Shown here: piece by piece, positions 33,889 through 42,588 of the stretch
Position numbering within the stretch: the stretch's first letter is position 1
Layout: each line of letters opens with the position of its first letter
From: UBA11524 sp963642705
GTDB lineage: Bacteria > Bacillota > Clostridia > Christensenellales > Aristaeellaceae
NCBI GenBank assembly: GCA_963642705.1
Contig: CAVIHU010000002.1
Span: forward strand, 70,897 to 134,896
Direction of reading: 5' to 3'
DNA length: 64,000 nucleotides
Notes under the pieces: model-generated
Told to the model about the DNA's origin: nothing
The model's input: only the letters and a program-made list of their open reading frames with translations
Databases searched by the model: none
Position numbers and translations under genes: made by a program

Positions 33889-35694
33889 ATGCGCAAATTC
33901 ACCCGTCTGCTGGCCTTGATGATGGCTCTGACCATGCTTCTGGGCGTTATGCCTGCACTGGCGGAATCCACCACCGTGGATAATCCCTCCGGCATCCCGT
34001 ACTACTCTGTGTCGAGCGACATCTACGATATCATCGACATGGACGGCGATCCCATCCAGATTGAAGTCTACAGCCAGCTTGCAAACTACTCCGGTCGTCA
34101 GACTGGCTGGGGCACCACGCTGCTCAAGGACTTGTTCAATGTTGAACTCGTTATTATTCCTGAGCAGGACGGCACCTACCAGACCCGCACACAGGCCGGC
34201 AACCTCGGCGACATCGTCGTCTGGGGCAACAACGGCGACAACTACAAGCAGGCAATCAGCAACGGTCTGTTGCTGGAGTGGGACGAGGATGATCTTGCGG
34301 AGACCTATGCGCCCTACATCTGGACGAACTATGCGGACGCGCTGGCTTCCAACCGTCAGGTATCCGAGGACGACGGAAACCTCTACGGCTTCGGCATGGA
34401 CGTCGGCACCTCCCGCGGCGGTCACCGCTCCTTCATGTATTCCTGGGATCTCCGCTGGGATCTCTATTCTCAGCTGGGCTATCCGGAAATCAAAAATCTC
34501 GACGACCTGATCGAGGTCTTCAAGCAGATGAAGGAAATTTGCCCGAAGGACGAGCTGGGCAACGAAACGTACGCCGCATCCCTGTGGCCTGACTGGGACG
34601 GCAATCTCGTGATGTACGTCAAGGCAACGGCGACGGCGTACTACGGCTTCGACGAGCTGGGCTTCGGCCTCTACGATCCCAACACCGGCGATTACTACGA
34701 TGCGCTGGACGAAAATGGTCCGTACATCGAGATGCTCCGCTTCTACAACAAGCTGTACCGCGAAGGTCTGCTTGATCCGAACTCCATGACCCAGACCTAC
34801 GACGAGATGGGTCAGAAGGTCAAGGTCGGCGGCGTGTTCTGGGGCATCTTCAACTACGCTTCCTCCAGTGTTTACAACACCACCGCGCACCTCTCCGAGG
34901 GCAAGATGATGTACGCCCGTGTGCCGGACGAGGCTTCTCCGATCGTCTACGGGCTGTCCACGCTGGGCGGCAACCGTATCTGGTCCGTCGGCGCCAAGGC
35001 GGAATATCCGGAGCTGTGCCTCGCTATCCTCGACTTCCTCGCAACGCCCGAAGGCTCTATGACGATGTGGTACGGTCCGCGTGGCCTGATGTGGGACTAC
35101 GACGAGAACGGCGGCATGTACTTCACAGAGCTCGGCGATATGTGCAACAAGGATACCAAGCATGACCTGACCGGCGTGGAATGGACTTCTCCGTACACCG
35201 GCAAGACCTACACGCTTTCCGGCAACTTCAACGACGGCTGCATCCAGGCGAACAACACCACCTACACCAAGGACGCCATCAACCCCGACGGCAAGCTCGG
35301 CGAAGCCTTCAACAAGGATACCTGGGTGTCCGTGCAGAACGCTGTGTCCTACGCGATTCAGGAGGACTGGCGCAACTGGGCAAATGCAAGCCTTGCTGAC
35401 ATCTACTTCGAGAACATCGGTCGTTACACCGTGATGCCTGATCTGCCCTACTCCGAGGCCAGCAAGGACGACACGCTGAAGGTCAAGTGGGAGCAGTGTG
35501 CAAAGAGCATCACCACGAACAGCTGGCTGGCGATTTACGCCAAAGCTGACGCCGAGTTCAACATGCATGTCCGCAACATGATCAATCAGTGCAACAGCTA
35601 CGGCTATGAGGATTGCCTCGAATGGTCCAAGGGCGAAGCCGCGACGAAGTGGCGTCTGACCCAGGAAATCAATGAACTCGAGGTTTCAGAGTAA
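33889..35694 (+). CDS. Extracellular solute-binding protein of the sugar importer
   Basis: Substrate-binding subunit of the LplB/YtcP-type ABC importer, 601 residues, close to LipO-type proteins. The signal peptide (about residues 6-25, ending PALAES) has no lipobox cysteine, unlike most Gram-positive binding proteins, so anchoring is unclear. The signal shares LALTMLLGV-like wording with the repeat protein at 28826, suggesting a common export route or recent shared history. The mature part is rich in Trp and Tyr (for example WPDWDGNLVMYVKATATAYYG), as in oligosaccharide binders. Substrate unknown. GGAG lies 10 bases before the ATG. A terminator follows. Confidence 0.87.
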   Translation: MRKFTRLLALMMALTMLLGVMPALAESTTVDNPSGIPYYSVSSDIYDIIDMDGDPIQIEVYSQLANYSGRQTGWGTTLLKDLFNVELVIIPEQDGTYQTRTQAGNLGDIVVWGNNGDNYKQAISNGLLLEWDEDDLAETYAPYIWTNYADALASNRQVSEDDGNLYGFGMDVGTSRGGHRSFMYSWDLRWDLYSQLGYPEIKNLDDLIEVFKQMKEICPKDELGNETYAASLWPDWDGNLVMYVKATATAYYGFDELGFGLYDPNTGDYYDALDENGPYIEMLRFYNKLYREGLLDPNSMTQTYDEMGQKVKVGGVFWGIFNYASSSVYNTTAHLSEGKMMYARVPDEASPIVYGLSTLGGNRIWSVGAKAEYPELCLAILDFLATPEGSMTMWYGPRGLMWDYDENGGMYFTELGDMCNKDTKHDLTGVEWTSPYTGKTYTLSGNFNDGCIQANNTTYTKDAINPDGKLGEAFNKDTWVSVQNAVSYAIQEDWRNWANASLADIYFENIGRYTVMPDLPYSEASKDDTLKVKWEQCAKSITTNSWLAIYAKADAEFNMHVRNMINQCNSYGYEDCLEWSKGEAATKWRLTQEINELEVSE

Positions 35695-35706
35695 CCCAAA
35701 ACCCAA

Positions 35707-35735
35707 AAGAGTGCGCAGCGATGCGCACTCTTTTT
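35707..35735 (+). terminator. Terminator of the glycan-uptake locus
   Basis: AGAGTGCGCA and TGCGCACTCT around a GCGA loop, then TTTTATTT. Confidence 0.9.
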
Positions 35736-35859
35736 ATTTCATTGATACATGGAAAATGCATCCAAGGCATTCCAATGGGCGACGGAAGCCTTCGCCTGTC
35801 CTGCCTGCTGGTCGTCTCTGCGGAGGCGTCTGCCTGCAACGATAGATCAGGCGATGCTG

Positions 35860-35904
35860 CACAATTCGGCGGCACTGCTGAATATGCCTTTTGGTCATCT
35901 GCAT
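35860..35904 (+). repeat. Intergenic repeat family 3, copy 2
   Basis: CACAATTCGGCGGCACTGCT then GAATATGCCTTTTGG and CATCTGC, matching 22998-23041 except for scattered changes. Confidence 0.7.
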
Positions 35905-35916
35905 ACAGGAAAGTGC

Positions 35917-36993
35917 TTATCGGTGCCGTTCCTTAAATTCGTACAGCATCGCATCCGCCTTTGCCAGCACCTCTGCCTTGTCATCTCCGCCGGGGAAATA
36001 GTACGCATAGCCATAGGAAACGGTCGGAATTGTCGGGTTTTCCTGCCTTGCAGCGCTAATCAGCCCAAGGAAATTCGTTGTCATCGAAGCGTACTGATTC
36101 CGTCTGCGCAGCACTGCCACGCAGAATTCATCGCCGCCGGTGCGGAAGCACAGCCCATGCGCGCCGTAAGCCTTGCGGATGCACTCCGCAACCGTCTGCA
36201 GGCAGATGTCGCCTGCATGATGCCCGTGCTTGTCGTTGACCTCCTTGAACAGGTCGATATCCAGCACGATGAACACTGCCGGACCATGCAGCCGCTCGAG
36301 AAAATGGTCGTATCCGCGGCGATTCAGCAGCTCTGTCAGCCCGTCGGTCAGAAATAGCATGTCGCTGGAAAATTTCGAGAGCATCAGTGTCGCGATGGCA
36401 ATGGTAATCCAGTCAATCTTGATGCTCGGAAAGATCAGCTGCGTCAGCAATCCCGCGATGACGAAGAAGGTCGCCCAAACGAGCTGCTTGCTGCCGGAAA
36501 ACTGATACGTCAGGCTGGCGATATACACCTGCACGAGGAAGAACGCGGCACTCAGCCCATAGGCGATGCTATAGAGGAAATAATGCGAGCCGTGATAGTA
36601 CACGTTGTTCGCGTCAATATGAAAAATACAGCCTGACCATGCGGAGATGGTAATCAGAGTCGCATGCAGGAATGCAAAAAACATCACGGCACGCATAATG
36701 AATTTCGGACTTTTATGGATGACCGTACCGGCGACAACGCCGATGAGCGGTGCGATGCTTAGTTCAATCACCTTCACAAGGCGGTGCAGCGGAATGAGCG
36801 ACGGATCTGTGCCATCCAGCATGACGCCTGACCACTCGCATATCGTGCACAGCATAATCACCATATACAGCACGCGCAGATACCTCGTCTGACGCGTTTT
36901 TTTTGTGATGCCGTCATGGGTTGCCAAAAGCATAATTCCCATGGAGAAGATTGCCAGCACAATAGTAGCCGTATACATCTCTTTCATTTGCAT
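35917..36993 (-). CDS. Membrane diguanylate cyclase (GGDEF)
   Basis: Makes cyclic di-GMP from GTP. The 358-residue protein has about six or seven membrane segments (residues 5-210) and a C-terminal GGDEF domain with LTDGLTELLNRRGY, the metal site VLDIDLFKEVND and an intact active site RTGGDEF. The N-terminal part resembles seven-helix sensing modules fused to GGDEF domains. No RxxD inhibitory site can be placed with confidence. No EAL or PilZ partner is in the window. ATG at 36993 or 36987; the Shine-Dalgarno is weak. Confidence 0.87.
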   Translation of the reverse strand: MQMKEMYTATIVLAIFSMGIMLLATHDGITKKTRQTRYLRVLYMVIMLCTICEWSGVMLDGTDPSLIPLHRLVKVIELSIAPLIGVVAGTVIHKSPKFIMRAVMFFAFLHATLITISAWSGCIFHIDANNVYYHGSHYFLYSIAYGLSAAFFLVQVYIASLTYQFSGSKQLVWATFFVIAGLLTQLIFPSIKIDWITIAIATLMLSKFSSDMLFLTDGLTELLNRRGYDHFLERLHGPAVFIVLDIDLFKEVNDKHGHHAGDICLQTVAECIRKAYGAHGLCFRTGGDEFCVAVLRRRNQYASMTTNFLGLISAARQENPTIPTVSYGYAYYFPGGDDKAEVLAKADAMLYEFKERHR

Positions 36994-37065
36994 GTTCCAT
37001 TGACCGTCCTGCGGTCATCGTTGTCCTGCCCCGAAAGGAAGCCGATTCTTCCTTCAACTCTTTTT

Positions 37066-37094
37066 ATCATACCATAATGCGCAGGACGTGAAAA
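37066..37094 (-). promoter_or_regulatory. Possible promoter of the diguanylate cyclase
   Basis: Minus strand TTTTCA (37089-37094), 17-base spacer, TATGAT (37066-37071). Confidence 0.45.
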
Positions 37095-37143
37095 GCAAGT
37101 TACAGGATTCGGTTGCGCAGTGTTGCCTTAACTTCCATTTTCG

Positions 37144-37172
37144 TTGATTTTCTTCCGTCTGTCTGCTATACT
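37144..37172 (+). promoter_or_regulatory. Promoter of the LOG-HAD-ATPase operon
   Basis: TTGATT (37144-37149), 17-base spacer, TATACT (37167-37172), then GAGGAGG and the ATG at 37194. Confidence 0.75.
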
Positions 37173-37193
37173 ATCCTCTGAGGAGGATGACAC

Positions 37194-37736
37194 ATGAACA
37201 TCACTGTTTTTCTCGGCTCGAATGAAGGAAACGACCCTGCGCTTGCCGCTGCGGTGCAGGAGCTCGGCGCATGGATTGCTCGGAACGGTCACCATCTGGT
37301 TTACGGCGGCTCGCGCTCCGGTCTGATGGGGCGGCTGGCTGAAAGCGCACTGCAAGCAGGCGGATATGTGATCGGCGTTGAGCCGCAGTTTTTTATCGAA
37401 CGCGCTGCGCAGCTTGAAGGGCTGACAGAGCTGATCGTCACGCGCGACATGGCGGAGCGCAAGGCGAAGCTGATGGCCTTGGGCGATGTGTTTGTAGCGT
37501 TTCCCGGCGGAACGGGCACGCTTGAGGAAATTGCCGAGGTTCTATCCTGCAATGCCATCGGGTTTCAGGATAAGCCTATCATCCTCTATAACCTGAACGG
37601 CTTTTATGAGGGATTGCGCACGCTGCTCAACCGCATGACGATGGAAGGCTTATCCACGCCCGAAAAGCAGCGTCAGATTGCCTTTGCGGATGATATGCCG
37701 CAGCTCCGGCAGCTTATTTCGGTTCATAGCAAATAA
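37194..37736 (+). CDS. LOG-family cytokinin-type phosphoribohydrolase (TIGR00730)
   Basis: A 180-residue Rossmann-like protein. The family motif PGGTGTLEE and the upstream GGSRSGLMG are clear. Characterised members hydrolyse the N-glycosidic bond of nucleoside 5'-monophosphates (LOG activity). Length is normal. First gene of a three-gene operon with a HAD hydrolase 11 bases downstream. Physiological substrate in bacteria without cytokinins is uncertain. Confidence 0.9.
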   Translation: MNITVFLGSNEGNDPALAAAVQELGAWIARNGHHLVYGGSRSGLMGRLAESALQAGGYVIGVEPQFFIERAAQLEGLTELIVTRDMAERKAKLMALGDVFVAFPGGTGTLEEIAEVLSCNAIGFQDKPIILYNLNGFYEGLRTLLNRMTMEGLSTPEKQRQIAFADDMPQLRQLISVHSK

Positions 37737-37747
37737 GGAGGTTCCGC

Positions 37748-38380
37748 ATGACGATCCTGTGGGACTGGAACGGCACGCTGCTCAGCGACGTACCGCTTGT
37801 TGTAAAGGTCAACAATGAGGTGTTCTCGCGTCACGGCTATCGCCTGACGAGCGTCGAGGAATACCGGCGCATTTTCCGTTTTCCCGTCAAGACGTATTAT
37901 GACCAGATTGGCGTGTCAGATGAGGATTTTCCCATTGTCGCGAAGGAGTGGAACGAGGGCTATGTTGCGGATTTTGCGCTCGCCTCGCTCCATGAGCATG
38001 CTGCCGAGGCGCTCCGCCGCTTCCATGATGCCGGCTTCCGTCAGGCAATTGTTTCTGCAAGTCAGGTGAACCAGCTTCGCGCGCAGGTCACCCGTTTTCC
38101 GGTACTGGACGGCATGTTTGACGCGGTGCTGGGCTTGAGCAACGTGTTCGCCGTGTCGAAGGTGGAGCTGGCGAAAAGCTACCTGCGTGATGCAGGACTT
38201 TCGCCGGAGAATACCGTGTTCATCGGCGATACGGATCATGATGCGGAAGCTGCACGCGCCATCGGCTGCCGTTGCCTGCTGATTTCCGGCGGACATCAGT
38301 GCGATGAGGTGCTTTATACGGTGCCGGACGCGACCGTGCTGCCGTCACTGCTCGCTGCCGCTGATTATCTGGGGGCATGA
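37748..38380 (+). CDS. HAD-family phosphatase
   Basis: A 210-residue haloacid-dehalogenase-superfamily hydrolase, phosphoglycolate-phosphatase-like. Motif I is DWNGTL (nucleophile Asp, with Asn in place of the usual second-Asp region), motif II IVSASQ, motif III Lys in KVELAKSY and motif IV FIGDTDHDAEAA. A cap domain lies between motifs I and II. Its stop is followed three bases later by the ATPase start; all three operon genes are tightly packed. Substrate unknown. Confidence 0.85.
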   Translation: MTILWDWNGTLLSDVPLVVKVNNEVFSRHGYRLTSVEEYRRIFRFPVKTYYDQIGVSDEDFPIVAKEWNEGYVADFALASLHEHAAEALRRFHDAGFRQAIVSASQVNQLRAQVTRFPVLDGMFDAVLGLSNVFAVSKVELAKSYLRDAGLSPENTVFIGDTDHDAEAARAIGCRCLLISGGHQCDEVLYTVPDATVLPSLLAAADYLGA

Positions 38381-38383
38381 CAC

Positions 38384-40750
38384 ATGGCAAATTTGCTGAA
38401 TATCCCGAACAAGCTGCCGGATGACTTCATCCCGACACCCTCAACCGGTCTGACCGATGAGGAGGCATCGCATCGCAAGCCGAACGTCGCCCATCATCGT
38501 CCGGACAAATCCACCCCGCAGATTCTCGCGGAGAACCTGTTCACCCCGTTCAATGGGTTGAATGCTGCGCTGGCGCTGTGTCTGGCGCTTGTCGCAAGCT
38601 GGCGGAACATGCTGTTTCTGGGCGTTGTCGTGTCGAACACGCTCATCGGCACGATTCAGGAGCTGCGTGCGCGTGCCACCATCCGGCGCTTGTCGCTGCT
38701 GAACGCGCCGACCGCTCATGTCCGCCGGAACGGCACAGAGCGCACGTGTTCCCCTGAAGAACTCGCAGAAGGGGATCTCATCATTCTCCGCGCAGGAGAC
38801 CAGATCCCGGCGGATGCAATCGTCACCGAGGGCGCAGGGAGTGCAAACGAGTCCCTGCTGACCGGTGAAAGCACGCCTATCCGCAAGCATGCCGGCGATT
38901 GGCTGCTGTCCGGCAGCTATCTGCTGGAGGGCACGGTCACCGCGCAGCTGATTCATGTCGGCGATGACAGCTATGCCGCCCGATTGACGCGCTCTGCCAA
39001 GGAAATCCGCCGCCCGAAGTCCGTGCTGATGACCGAGGTCAACCAGTTGATTCGTCTCGTCAGCGCCGCGCTGCTGCCCATCGGCGTGCTGCTGTTCTGC
39101 AAGCAGTATTTCCTGCTGAAGCTGCCGCTGACGCGCGCCGTCCCGACATCGGTCGCCGCGATGATTGGCATGATTCCCGAAGGGCTGATTCTGCTGATTT
39201 CCGTTGCGCTTACGGTTGGTGTTGTCAAGCTCGGACGCCGAAACACGCTTGTGCAGGAGCTCTACGGCATCGAAACGCTCTCGCGCGCGGATGTGCTCTG
39301 CCTGGACAAGACCGGCACCATCACAACCGGCCGGATGACGGTGCAGACGCTCGTGCCCGTTTCCGGAACGGAGGACACGCTGAAAGCTGCCTTGTCGCGC
39401 TTTCTGACTGCCAATGAGGAGCATTCCGGCACACTCGAGGCACTTCGCGCCGCAGTTGACCGCTTCGCGGATGAGCGCATTGCGGATGAGCGTATCGAAT
39501 CAGAAAAGCCGCTTGCCGTTCTTCCTTTCTCGTCCGAGCGGAAAAAATCCGCCGTGTCCTTTGCTGACGGCATAACGCTGATTCTCGGCGCACCGACATT
39601 CGTGCTGGATGACAGATTGCTTTCCCCGCATCGCAGCCGCCTTGATGCCTACGCGAATCAGGGGCTGCGCGTGCTGGTGCTTGCCGAAGCGTCCGGCTGC
39701 GTCAACGAAACCGATGCGCCGCCGGTGACGCGCGTACTCGGCTTTTGCCTGCTGACGGATGAAGTCCGCTCCTCTGCGCGTGAGACGCTCTCCTACTTCC
39801 GCGCACAGGGCGTGCAGATCAAAATCATCAGCGGCGATGATGAAAAGACGGTCGCTGCGATTGCCAATAGAATCGGGCTGGCAGGGGAGGCGGTCGATGC
39901 CTCTACGCTTTCGGACGATTCGCTGCTGGAGGCCTGCGAGCGCTGCATGGTGTTCGGACGCGTCACGCCAGACCGCAAGAAGGCGCTTGTCGAGGCGCTG
40001 AAGGCGCGCGGACATCATGTCGCCATGACCGGTGACGGCGTGAATGACATTCCTGCGCTGAAGGCGGCGGACTGTTCCATCGCGATGGCAGGCGGTTCAG
40101 ATGCAACCCGTCAGGCGGCGCAGCTGACCCTGCTCGATGCCGATTTTGCCAGCATGCCGCTGATTGTCGCCGAGGGTCGCCGCGTTGTCGGCAACATCAC
40201 GTGCGCCGCGTCGCTTTTCCTCGTCAAGACGCTTTATTCCTTCGTGCTGGCGTTGCTGACGCTGTTTCTGCCGGTCGAGTACCCGTTTCAGCCGATTCAG
40301 CTGACGCTGATTTCCTCGCTGACCATTGGTCTGCCCGCATTCCTGCTGACGCTCGAGCCGAACACACAGCAGGTTCAAGGTAATTTCCTGCGTACGGTGC
40401 TGAAACGCGCGATTCCCGGTGCAGCGGCGGTGTGCATTTGCTCGATGCTGTCGATGCTCTTCATCAACCTCGGCTGGACAACGGACGTCTGCAAGACGAT
40501 TGCCGCGCTATGTACCGGCGCTATTGGGCTGATGATGCTCATCAGCGTATCCGTTCCGTTCACGGCGCTCCGTGTGGCGGTTTGTGTGCTGATGACGGCA
40601 GGCTTTGTGCTGGCAGTCTGCCTGTTTCGGCATGTGTTCTACTTCTCGCACATGACGCTTGCACAGTACGGCGCATTAGCGGCGCTGATCGTACTTGGCG
40701 CCGCCGTTATGCTGATAATGAACCGGCTGCTGAACAAAAAGCGGTCATAA
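38384..40750 (+). CDS. P-type cation ATPase, CtpE-like
   Basis: ATP-driven cation pump of 788 residues. Seen: the actuator motif LTGES, the phosphorylated Asp in DKTGT (about Asp308), TGDGVND in the hinge, and about ten membrane segments (two before the actuator, two before the P domain, six at the end). The fourth membrane helix has MIPEGLILL, like the MVPEGL of mycobacterial CtpE, a calcium-related pump, rather than the CPC of heavy-metal pumps or PEGLP of SERCA. No metal-binding N-terminal domain. Ion is inferred as calcium; not certain. Confidence 0.85.
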   Translation: MANLLNIPNKLPDDFIPTPSTGLTDEEASHRKPNVAHHRPDKSTPQILAENLFTPFNGLNAALALCLALVASWRNMLFLGVVVSNTLIGTIQELRARATIRRLSLLNAPTAHVRRNGTERTCSPEELAEGDLIILRAGDQIPADAIVTEGAGSANESLLTGESTPIRKHAGDWLLSGSYLLEGTVTAQLIHVGDDSYAARLTRSAKEIRRPKSVLMTEVNQLIRLVSAALLPIGVLLFCKQYFLLKLPLTRAVPTSVAAMIGMIPEGLILLISVALTVGVVKLGRRNTLVQELYGIETLSRADVLCLDKTGTITTGRMTVQTLVPVSGTEDTLKAALSRFLTANEEHSGTLEALRAAVDRFADERIADERIESEKPLAVLPFSSERKKSAVSFADGITLILGAPTFVLDDRLLSPHRSRLDAYANQGLRVLVLAEASGCVNETDAPPVTRVLGFCLLTDEVRSSARETLSYFRAQGVQIKIISGDDEKTVAAIANRIGLAGEAVDASTLSDDSLLEACERCMVFGRVTPDRKKALVEALKARGHHVAMTGDGVNDIPALKAADCSIAMAGGSDATRQAAQLTLLDADFASMPLIVAEGRRVVGNITCAASLFLVKTLYSFVLALLTLFLPVEYPFQPIQLTLISSLTIGLPAFLLTLEPNTQQVQGNFLRTVLKRAIPGAAAVCICSMLSMLFINLGWTTDVCKTIAALCTGAIGLMMLISVSVPFTALRVAVCVLMTAGFVLAVCLFRHVFYFSHMTLAQYGALAALIVLGAAVMLIMNRLLNKKRS

Positions 40751-40751
40751 A

Positions 40752-40787
40752 AAACGCGGTTGTCTCTTTTGCGAGGCAGCCGCGTTT
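40752..40787. terminator. Bidirectional terminator between ATPase and YjjG-like genes
   Basis: AAACGCGGTTGTCTC pairs with GAGGCAGCCGCGTTT (one mismatch and GU pairs). It abuts the stop codon of the convergent gene. Confidence 0.75.
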
Positions 40788-40789
40788 CG

Positions 40790-41470
40790 TTATCCGAGAA
40801 GGAGCTTCTCCGTGTCCATGAGGTCGCGTGTCACGTAGGTTGCCGTGTCGCACCCTTTTCTATGCCAGTCGATGAAAATGCTGTCGATGCCGGCGCGGTT
40901 CGCCGCAGGGATATCTGCTGTTTTGCTGTCGCCGAGCAGGACAGCCTCGCTGTGGTTCGTGCATCCGACGCTTTCCAGCGCATAGTCCACCAGACGCGGG
41001 TCGGGCTTGCTGACGCCCTTTTCGCTGGAGATGATGATGCCGTCCAGCAACGGCGTGAACGGGCATCTCCGCAGGCGATTGCGCTGAATGACGCTGTCGC
41101 CGTTGCTGATGAGTACGATTTTCATATGTTTGCGGACGTTTTCCAGAAACTCCACTGCATAGGGCATCAAATCCGCGTGCGTGCCGAGAAAATGGCAGTA
41201 GCGCAGTGCAACGCAGTCGCCGCTGACATTGCGAACGCCCAGCTCATCCAGCAGAAGCGCAAATCGCGCGATTTTCACCTGCGGATGGGTGATTTCACCG
41301 CGCTCGAGCTTTTTCCACAGGCTGTCGTTGATCGCGCTGTAGCGCTCGCAGACCGCGTTTGTCGGCTCAATGCCGCTCTCGGAGAGCGCTTCGCAGAGCG
41401 CTTGATGCTCCGCTGCATGGAAGTCCATCAGGGTGTTATCGTTGTCGGTGAGGAGATAACGGTATCTCAT
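40790..41470 (-). CDS. yjjG: YjjG-family noncanonical pyrimidine nucleotidase
   Basis: HAD phosphatase of the YjjG/YfnB family, 226 residues, which dephosphorylates pyrimidine and modified nucleotides. Motif I is LLTDNDNTLMDF (with the catalytic aspartates), then KIVLISNGD (motif II), SSEKGVSKPDPR (motif III Lys) and LLGDSKTADIPAANRAG (motif IV). Last gene of the minus-strand run from 46300. Confidence 0.87.
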   Translation of the reverse strand: MRYRYLLTDNDNTLMDFHAAEHQALCEALSESGIEPTNAVCERYSAINDSLWKKLERGEITHPQVKIARFALLLDELGVRNVSGDCVALRYCHFLGTHADLMPYAVEFLENVRKHMKIVLISNGDSVIQRNRLRRCPFTPLLDGIIISSEKGVSKPDPRLVDYALESVGCTNHSEAVLLGDSKTADIPAANRAGIDSIFIDWHRKGCDTATYVTRDLMDTEKLLLG

Positions 41471-41486
41471 GCTTTTTTACTCCTGT

Positions 41487-41560
41487 ATCGAAGATAGGAG
41501 CTGGAGCTTTGCCCCAAGCTCCATCAGAGGAGCTTCCTTTGAACTCCGCAAGGGAACTCC
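41487..41560 (-). repeat. Intergenic repeat family 2, diverged copy
   Basis: Plus-strand reading GGAGCTTTGCCCCAAGCTCC, then AGAGGAGCTTCCTTTGAACTC and GCAAGGGAACTCCTGCC. It keeps the three-hairpin layout of 55035-55112 with much sequence change. It fills the gap between the MBL and YjjG genes. Confidence 0.5.
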
Positions 41561-41570
41561 TGCCTCGATC

Positions 41571-42500
41571 CTAATTGCGCTCCGGCGTATACGGCAAGCT
41601 GCGGTCGGCATTCTTCTCATGCAGATAATCAATGACCCAGATGTGCCCATCTGTGCGCATACGCGTCAGGCCCTGATAACCCAGCAGATACGGAACTCCC
41701 TTCGATTCCAGATACGATTTGCCGCCGTTCATCACGTCCGCGGCGCCGTTCAAGAATGCCAGCTCCGGCGATACTGCCTCCAGGAAGCTGTCCACCAGCT
41801 TCACCTGCCCGTGATGAGGATACTTCATGATGTCCGCTTTGAGCCCGACGGCAGGGGGATTCTCCACATGCCACTTCTGCGAGCGGTTCTCGTTGTCGCC
41901 GACAAACAGGAAGCGCCGGTCGCCGTACTGCACCAGCAGCATGGCGGATTGGTCGTTCACCGTCCAGCCGGAATAGCGGTACTGGATGACGGTCATGGTT
42001 ACCGCACCGTCGCCAAGCGTGATGACATCTCCGTTTTCGACATTTTCGACCGGAACGTCGTGCTCGTTCATGTAGCGGACAGCCGCCTTCATGTGGCTGT
42101 CGAAGTTGGCCGGAAACGTGATGAGCAGCTTTGAGATGGGCGCGTACTCGTTCACATACTGGAAACCGTCGATGTGGTCATCATGCGGATGGCTGTTATA
42201 GGCGATGTCGATGTGATCAACGCCGATGGTGTCGCAGGCGGTGTAAATGCGGTTGCGCATCGTCTGATTCTTGGTGGACGCGTCGATCATCATGACCTGT
42301 CCCTGATAGCGCAGGATGGCGCAGTCCGAGGAATATACGCGCGGAAACACAATTTCAAGGATATCTGCGCCTTCCTCGAAGGAATAATCCGCATACGGGT
42401 CATCAACGAGGTTGATGATGACGCTGTCCTCGGCAAATGCAAGGGGCATGAGCAACACTGCAAGGAGAAGCAGCGCTGCGATGCGTGTGAGATTTTTCAT
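41571..42500 (-). CDS. Secreted metallo-beta-lactamase-fold hydrolase
   Basis: A 309-residue exported protein with a Sec signal peptide (about residues 6-22, ending AFAED) and a metallo-beta-lactamase fold with the metal motif SHPHDDHIDG, then LFVGDNE and KYPHHGQ. It resembles the exported ComEC-like protein at 1356-2216 and likely shares its fold and type of activity, but the substrate is unknown. ATG 42500 follows AGAGGTAATC; a longer frame to 42725 crosses into the upstream gene. Confidence 0.8.
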   Translation of the reverse strand: MKNLTRIAALLLLAVLLMPLAFAEDSVIINLVDDPYADYSFEEGADILEIVFPRVYSSDCAILRYQGQVMMIDASTKNQTMRNRIYTACDTIGVDHIDIAYNSHPHDDHIDGFQYVNEYAPISKLLITFPANFDSHMKAAVRYMNEHDVPVENVENGDVITLGDGAVTMTVIQYRYSGWTVNDQSAMLLVQYGDRRFLFVGDNENRSQKWHVENPPAVGLKADIMKYPHHGQVKLVDSFLEAVSPELAFLNGAADVMNGGKSYLESKGVPYLLGYQGLTRMRTDGHIWVIDYLHEKNADRSLPYTPERN

Positions 42501-42588
42501 ACGATTACCTCTTAATGATTGCTGTTGGAATTTTGATACAGCTCCCGGAGACCTTCCGGTCGCCAACAGAGCCCGTTCGGCATGCTCT

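Noticed and set aside
33865..35568. Long minus-strand open frame opposite the solute-binding protein
   Set aside because: Antisense shadow; no signal, motif or ribosome site.
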